A DNA stretch of 64,000 nt from Branchinecta lynchi. Taxonomy: Eukaryota; Arthropoda; Branchiopoda; Anostraca; Branchinectidae. The notes under the pieces were generated by a model. That model did not search any database, was not told where the DNA came from, and was given only the letters and a program-made list of their open reading frames with translations. Where the stretch lies: positions 13,793,508-13,857,507 of the forward strand of contig JAKZAP010000007.1 in the NCBI GenBank assembly GCA_023053575.1, given 5' to 3'. The stretch's first letter is position 1. Each line of letters starts with the position of its first letter. A program made the translations under genes and the position numbers. Of this stretch, positions 59,336 to 64,000 are shown piece after piece.

Positions 59336-59621
59336 GAGCGTGTTCCACCCTTCTAACAATAGTTACTATTTCCGTTCCATCCTCACGAAAAGTTACTACG
59401 CTGACCGTTCCAACCTTGTCGGAATAGTAACTAATAGTTACTATTTGCTTACCATGCTCGGGAGCGTAGTAACTACGCATCTCTGTCACGTGATTGGTCG
59501 GATTCGCCCCTGGCGTGAGATCCTGCTGGAAAATACAAAAATCGTTCCAGCCTTGACGGCAAAAAAACAGAATTCATGACGTCATGCGTAGTAACTACGG
59601 TAAGTAGAATGGAACACGCTC
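59336..59621. mobile_element. PIF/Harbinger-like MITE (second family), copy 2
   Basis: 286 bp, GAGCGTGTTCCA / TGGAACACGCTC, flanked by TAA on both sides (59333-59335, 59622-59624). The interior has palindromic AATAGTTACTATT and GTAGTAACTAC. Confidence 0.85.
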
Positions 59622-59950
59622 TAAGTAACCAAGGCTACGCTGCCCAGCCGCGAAGAGGCGAAATCGACCAATCTGATCCGAAGCCGTACCAGAACTGAGA
59701 GAGAGGTTACCCCGCACATACGCGAAACCGCATTACGTGGGTAAATTAATTTAAATGTGCTGACCATCGAATCTGGGGAAATCCGCGCCGTGCCATTTCA
59801 ACCCCAGTCTAATGTTGTCCACGTGACGGAAAAAAACACGTCCTGGGATCCAAGCTTTAGTCCACCAAATGGCATGGTAAGACTTTTTCATTTAATTACT
59901 TTTAGTCTTAGAATTTGAGTTGCGAGACGACAGAAGTGATAGGACTTTAC

Positions 59951-60118
59951 CTTTCCTTTCCGATACAGAGCTTTGACGTTGGAGGGCTGACACTTAAGTA
60001 CGACATCAAGGGATTTGATAGCTGCATCGTAGGCTTCTACTTTGAGCTGTGCGGCGGCCATGTTGTTATAAACCTTCAAACGATCTTCAAGGATGTTTTG
60101 CAGTCTTTCTGGCGAATC
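59951..60118 (-). CDS. FKBP8: FKBP8 exon: second TPR and start of third
   Basis: The acceptor TTTTGCCACTTTAG precedes 60118 and the donor AAG|GTAAAG follows 59951. There are 56 codons in phase 0: [20 protein letters not shown], then [20 protein letters not shown], then [22 protein letters not shown]...Y..AI......L...[10 protein letters not shown] is the classic second TPR and its junction to the third in large immunophilins; the KALYRKGK carboxylate-clamp residues that hold the HSP90 EEVD tail are present. Confidence 0.94.
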
Positions 60119-60461
60119 CTAAAGTGGCAAAATTACGTTCAAGCAAAAGTAAAAACTGCGAACAATATAAAAAGAAAACAGACGTTAAAAAACCATTAAA
60201 AAGGTAGTAAAATAAAACTGAGAGTTGAACCTGAGTTAAACGGTTAACGGGGGCAAAGGCTTTTGGTCTTATGCACGATTCTTTACAAAAGTGAAATAAA
60301 CCGAGCCCTTTTAGTATTATTTATAGCCGGCTGGCTGTGATTATGTTACGCATAAACACACATATATGCACATGAAAGATTCACATACTTTCTGCAAGTG
60401 ACAGCTTTTTCAGTTACTTTAGTTTTCACTTAATTGCACGACCAGATTACGTTCAACAGGA

Positions 60462-60660
60462 TCTTGCCGTTGGACCTTGAACTAAGACGGGTGTGAGATT
60501 CGAGTTCGAATCTTGGCCAAGCCACTCGACAGTCAACGAAATCAGTGGTGCGGCTCTTTAAGAACAGCTGCAGACGACCCAGCTGTAAAACGTGTACCTG
60601 GATCTAGGGTAAAGCACGGGAAGGTTCAGAGGTTTACCCCCCACCACGCATCGCAGTCCA
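60462..60660 (+). mobile_element. tRNA-derived SINE, copy 2
   Basis: B-box GAGTTCGAATCTT at 60502-60514, then the conserved body: CAACGAAATCAGTGGTGCGG, CAGCTGCAGACGACCCAGCT, CTAGGGTAAAGCACGGG. The CAGCTG...CAGCTGT pairs can form a stem that is also kept, with different bases, in copy 1 (AGCCG...CGGCT). Confidence 0.6.
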
Positions 60661-61567
60661 AACTAGGGGCAGTTGAAACAGGCGACCGGTACCTGCGATA
60701 AGAGAACCGGGTGTCTAACCAACTTTTACGTCTGGATTCCACTTTCTTAAATTTCATTCTAAAGGTCGATATTTTTCGAATCTAATTAAACAAGACCAAA
60801 CGTTTCGACGGGATCCCACAAATTTAATATTTGATACAGACAATTGGGTTTTGTCTTCGCCAGATCCAGTCTTCGTCAGACTCCTTGAATATTTTTACTA
60901 TTAAAATTTAGGAACAGATTAAGGCCAAATAGCTAATCATCTGAGAAAACTAAGTTCATGACCGAAACTTCCTGTCTTACTTCTCCCAAATTTCCGGTTT
61001 CGGCCAAATTCCGGGAGAACTGCTTGTCCGGCAAAAAAAAAAATAAAGCTCAAAAACGAATTCAGGTTCTTCTCACCCCTATATCGAACATCTAATCAAC
61101 TTCAAATAACACTTTAATTTAAAACACCTTTTCCGGTTTCAGCCGGATTCCGGGCGAACTACTTGTCCGGGTAAAAATTATTTTCATAGATTATTCAACG
61201 TGTCTTCATACGCCTAAATCGAACATCTAATCAACTTCAAATAAAACTTTTACTTTTAACAAACTTTCCAATTTTGGCCGGATTCCCGGCGAACTACTTG
61301 TCCGGCGAGACAATGGTCGTCATAATCGTGTTCAGCATGTCTTCTTACCCCTTAATCGACTATCTCATTAGCAGTTTAAAAATATTTTGATTGCCCTTTA
61401 ATTTGAACCCCCTTCCCCACCCCTAAATACAGGGCTACAGAGACCATCTACGACAGTGGTTCCCAACCTTTTTCATACCGCGTACCCCTAAATCAAGGTT
61501 TGAAAAGGTTGCGTACCCCCTTTTTCAGAACGTGAAAAAGACGATATTTATTAGAATATATATAAAC

Positions 61568-61858
61568 TTAATGAAACACTCGAGGCTGCTTTGTAACATA
61601 AATTTTGTCAAGTCTCGGCACGACATCATTAACGGCAAGATTTTTTACATTCCGCCTGTTTCTGTGTTTGGTTGTGTTGTTCTCCGTGCTTTCATCAAGC
61701 TGCATCGCAAACGTGTTCGTTAACTCAAGTCGCAACCTGAATGACAATCTCACTTGCAGTCTCTTTATTCTTCTTGAAACAATATTGTTTGACACAGGAA
61801 CAGATTTTACGGCAGTAGGCCAGCTGTTTGGAATCAACATTATTTCGTTGACTTTCAC
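61568..61858 (-). pseudogene. hAT transposase fragment (ZBED-like)
   Basis: The minus-strand frame includes VPVSNNIVSRRIKRLQ and NTFAMQLDESTEN. The order 'P.SN.TV.RRI' then 'FALQLDEST' is the core of ZBED/GTF2IRD2-type hAT transposases, where the first D of LDEST belongs to the catalytic triad. Only about 90 residues survive of several hundred, so it is inactive. Confidence 0.7.
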
Positions 61859-61871
61859 TAAGGCTCGTAAT

Positions 61872-62067
61872 CAGAGGTATCGCGCACGGGTTGGCAACAC
61901 CTCTACCCCCAAAGTGGTCGGCCAAACGGTTATTACCAGTAAGCGCGAAGCGCCGCAATTTTTCGTAAAATTAGTTATTTTTTGAAAAAAATTGTCGGTA
62001 AAAATTACCTGCCAGTCAGTAAAAATACCTTGCCCCTCAAAAAAAGTTTTCGATAGTGATGCCTCTG
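61872..62067. mobile_element. Small MITE nested in the hAT element
   Basis: Ends CAGAGGTATCGCGC / GTGATGCCTCTG and the interior phrases GCGAAGCGCCGCAATTTTT and TTACCTGCCAGTCAGTAAAAA match the second hAT family (16326-16670) in reverse. Flanking 8-mers are not identical, so the duplication has decayed or one end is displaced. Confidence 0.55.
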
Positions 62068-62512
62068 CTGTAGTATTAGGCTTTTGGCAATCAAAAATGA
62101 ATGAGGTGATGTTTTGAAGCTACAGATCAAACTGATTTTGGTTCCTTCGCGTACCCCTTGCAAGGGTAGCGTGTACCCCTTTGGGTACGCGTATCACCGG
62201 TTGGGAATCACTGATCTACGAACTCGTCCTTCCCTTGATCCAAGGAATCCTCACACCAAGTTTCATCAAAATATCTCGTTCCCTTCGAGAGTTGCCCTGC
62301 TGACAGAGGGACGGAAGGACAGACGGACGGAATGACAGACGGACAACTTTTGCGATGTCATAGGTATCCCTCCATTTACGTTTTCGGATCCCCAAAAGTT
62401 GGCGTTGTTGGAACTGTTTAAATTTTGCCTGTGGAACATGATGAAAGTAGAGGATTCGGAGGGGACAATGTGTATCCGCAGCACGAGTGAGTAGTGAGAT
62501 AAATTCGCTTAC

Positions 62513-62627
62513 GTCTTCTGATTCATTTTCAACGTCCAAGAAATCTAGGGCTCTCCTGTAGCAAATGATGGCTTTAGAAAATTCGTTCCTTGCATACCAC
62601 CAGTTTCCCCTCTCTCGCTTACAATTC
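62513..62627 (-). CDS. FKBP8: FKBP8 exon: first TPR
   Basis: The acceptor TTTTTTTCCAG precedes 62627 and the donor GAC|GTAAGC follows 62513. One base completes a Gly codon and 38 codons follow. [20 protein letters not shown] has the TPR pattern (GN..Y....F..A) and the KRE.GN signature shared by FKBP8 and FKBP4/5. The next helix, [17 protein letters not shown], ends at the intron. It has no in-frame start and was identified by splicing. The intron side of the donor runs into a family 1 3' end at 62397. Confidence 0.92.
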
Positions 62628-62787
62628 CTGGAAAAAAAAGAGTTGATAAACAACAAAATGACAGACGCTAGAAAGAACATCTACGAACGTTTTCGACCGT
62701 CACTCATATTGATAGCTTGCGTTACCCACCTATAACCATATTTCAAAAGAACTGTTCTTCATGTGAACAAATTACACATTAGTTGGG

Positions 62788-63198
62788 TTTTTGCAGATAC
62801 CATGGTATCTGATACCACGGTCTAAAGTCGTTTTCGCAGTTATCGTGGTATCTGATACCACAGTAAAAAAGCGTTTTTGCAGTTACCGTGGTATCTGGCC
62901 AGTTAGCGTGGTATCTGATATTCAGATACTACGATCCAACCGTGGTAACTGGTCGTGGTATCTGAAAAGTCATCTCACTTTCATCAAATTCTGTCAGATT
63001 GGTGAGAAAGAAGTTTACCACTTAGTGATGTGACTGAATATCTGTTTTTCTTTTGGGATGACTTCGAAAAGCGCAATTTCGGCAATTGTCGTTTTTGCAG
63101 AACAACCGTGTATCAGATACCACGGTAACTGAAAAAACGACTAATTGCAGATCCAGTTACCGTGGTAACAGATACCGATACCACGGTATCTGCAAAAA
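62788..63198. repeat. Palindromic element rich in ACCGTGGTATC
   Basis: Inverted ends TTTTTGCAGATACC / GGTATCTGCAAAAA bracket 411 bp. Inside, GATACCACGG / CCGTGGTATC recurs at least eight times in both orientations, making several perfect palindromes (for example TGGTATCTGATACCA). No target duplication was seen. A partial copy is at 13032-13174. It lies in an FKBP8 intron. Confidence 0.65.
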
Positions 63199-63565
63199 TG
63201 CACTATCATTTATTAAAAGGGAGAAGAAACTGTGTCTTTAAACCGGGATCTGTGAACCTGACAATGCTTCATGAAGTAGGGAAACGGCGCGGCGTGGCTA
63301 CTGAGTTCAGCAAACGGGCAACGGTTCCAGTATATTATCACTGTCAATCCGCTATGACACTGAAGGTAATCCAATCCCAGATACCCGCATCGGCTTCCCG
63401 GGACACGGAAAAAAGATAGATAAGTGCCCGCTGCGGGATATCCCGCAGGGGGATACAAGACGGAATTCAATGTGAGACATCCATGTAACGTAATTCAGGA
63501 ATGGCCTGGACAGCCCTCCAGATGAAGTTATGCTAAGGTGTGTGAATAAATAAAACCCTACTTAC

Positions 63566-63774
63566 CCTACTTTTAATCTCTCTCCACTTGACAGCGATTC
63601 CGGAGGGGTTTCTGGTCGGAATTCGAGTAGCTCAATTTCGTACAAAATAGTAGCGTTGGGTGGAATGGTAGGAGGAAGACCTATGTCTCCATAGGCAAAC
63701 CTGGACGCGGTTTCGACTTGGCACTTTTCTCCACGTTCCATCAAGGCCACAATGAGATCAAACGCGTGGATAAC
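63566..63774 (-). CDS. FKBP8: FKBP8 exon: C-terminal part of the FKBP domain
   Basis: The acceptor TTTAAACTAG precedes 63774 and the donor AGG|GTAAGT follows 63566. The exon has 69 codons plus two bases. VIHAFDLIVALMERGEKC is the central strand and helix. SRFAYGDIGLPPTIPPNAT is the canonical 80s-loop signature (AYG..G.P..IPP.A) that shapes the FK506/prolyl isomerase pocket. ILYEIELLEF is the final strand. Unlike the PYIPPHAAL version in vertebrate FKBP8, this loop is close to classical FKBPs, so isomerase activity may be retained, though the rest of the pocket is outside the window. It continues with ESLSSGERL into the TPR region. Confidence 0.93.
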
Positions 63775-63814
63775 CTAGTTTAAAAAATAACAATCAAATT
63801 TGGTCATGGCCAAA

Positions 63815-64000
63815 TGGGACTCATTTTGAGGAGTCCCTGCGTTTCTGTTTGTCCCAACGGACTCACTCCCGATATTCTTGCGAGTCCCCATGGACGGGGA
63901 ATGCTCCGATTATCATCACAATCATCAAAAAGGACATTCGGAGGGGAATTAATTTTTGCTTGTGTTGTGCGATGTAAAATTAATTAAAAACACTGCTGCG
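63815..64000. mobile_element. PIF/Harbinger-like MITE, copy 3 (cut by window end)
   Basis: From GGACTCATTTTGAGGAGTCC it follows copies 1 and 2 (GTTTGTCCC, CGAGTCCCC...GACGGGGAATG, ATTATCATCAC, AATTTTTGCT). The usual left terminus AGGCGTATTC is missing. It lies upstream of the FKBP8 exon ending at 63774, in the next intron. Confidence 0.7.

Larger units (their letters stand above)
61454..62213. mobile_element. hAT element with transposase remnant
   Basis: 760 bp with CAGTGGTTCCCAACC / GGTTGGGAATCACTG ends and a perfect 8-bp duplication, ATCTACGA (61446-61453 and 62214-62221). Same family as the MITE at 3779-4174 (shared AAGGTTGCGTACCCC and GACGA.ATTTATT). It contains a smaller MITE at 61872-62067. 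Confidence 0.9.
60789..62397 (+). mobile_element. Family 1 element, copy K, split by a hAT insertion
   Basis: The 5' end AACAAGACCAAACG at 60789, about four core units, and the 3' segment up to ...AGAGACCATCTACGA (61453). After the hAT it resumes at 62214 as ATCTACGAACTCG..., an ACGG microsatellite and TTTTCGGATCCCCAAAA. The 8-bp ATCTACGA is present twice because of the insertion. Confidence 0.85.
50488..63774 (-). other. FKBP8: FKBP8 gene locus (partial, 5' end beyond the window)
   Basis: Five minus-strand exons (63566-63774, 62513-62627, 59951-60118, 57400-57624, 50488-50565) splice with matching phases (2, 0, 0, 0) into 264 residues ending in a stop. They give the C-terminal part of the FKBP fold, three TPRs, an acidic/lysine-rich linker and a single C-terminal membrane helix. 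FKBP8 (FKBP38) is a tail-anchored immunophilin of the outer mitochondrial/ER membrane that works with HSP90, BCL2 and mitophagy receptors in vertebrates. About 150 N-terminal residues are missing, judged from the ~410-residue family length. The introns are crowded with SINEs, Harbinger-like MITEs, family 1 copies, LINE fragments and an 18-G run. Confidence 0.93.

Overview
The window reads as animal (invertebrate metazoan) nuclear DNA. It has two spliced protein genes with GT-AG introns, very little coding DNA, and a dense, layered load of transposable elements. I cannot name the species. The commonest repeats have the architecture of the Pearl/HINE (Helentron-derived) elements described from bivalves, insects and other invertebrates.

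Genes. Both recognisable genes are on the minus strand and both run off the window. At the left edge (1-5474) is LARP6, a La-module RNA-binding protein. Four coding exons are visible (5034-5474, 1746-1989, 560-702, 1-246), carrying an acidic N-terminus, the La motif, the RRM and part of the basic C-terminal region. At the right (50488-63774) is the C-terminal half of FKBP8, a membrane-anchored immunophilin. Five exons (63566-63774, 62513-62627, 59951-60118, 57400-57624, 50488-50565) encode the end of the FKBP fold, three TPRs, the conserved LYKKMMGTP linker and a C-terminal membrane anchor. All splice phases in both genes agree. No third host gene could be supported in the 45 kb between them.

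Repeats. (1) Family 1: about twelve copies beginning AACAAGACC..., with a core of ~137-bp tandem units, an ACGG-type microsatellite and a terminal GGGATCCCAAAA. (2) Family 2: the same plan with unrelated sequence (281- or 437-bp core units, ACGG/ACCG microsatellite, 3' hairpin). (3) Non-LTR retrotransposon fragments, two of them with readable reverse-transcriptase motifs (FADD, YVDD). (4) DNA transposons and MITEs identified from terminal inverted repeats and target-site duplications: hAT (8-bp TSD), PIF/Harbinger-like (3-bp), piggyBac-like (TTAA), CACTG-ended (2-bp) and a 1.3-kb Mutator-like foldback (9-bp). (5) A tRNA-derived SINE pair in the FKBP8 introns. (6) A young 469-bp tandem array at 39704-41770.

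The elements are nested several deep. At 20209-23941 a foldback sits inside a LINE that sits inside a family 1 element. At 61446-62221 a hAT carrying a transposase remnant sits inside another family 1 element and itself contains a smaller MITE. Identities come from reading motifs and frames by eye, without database searches.
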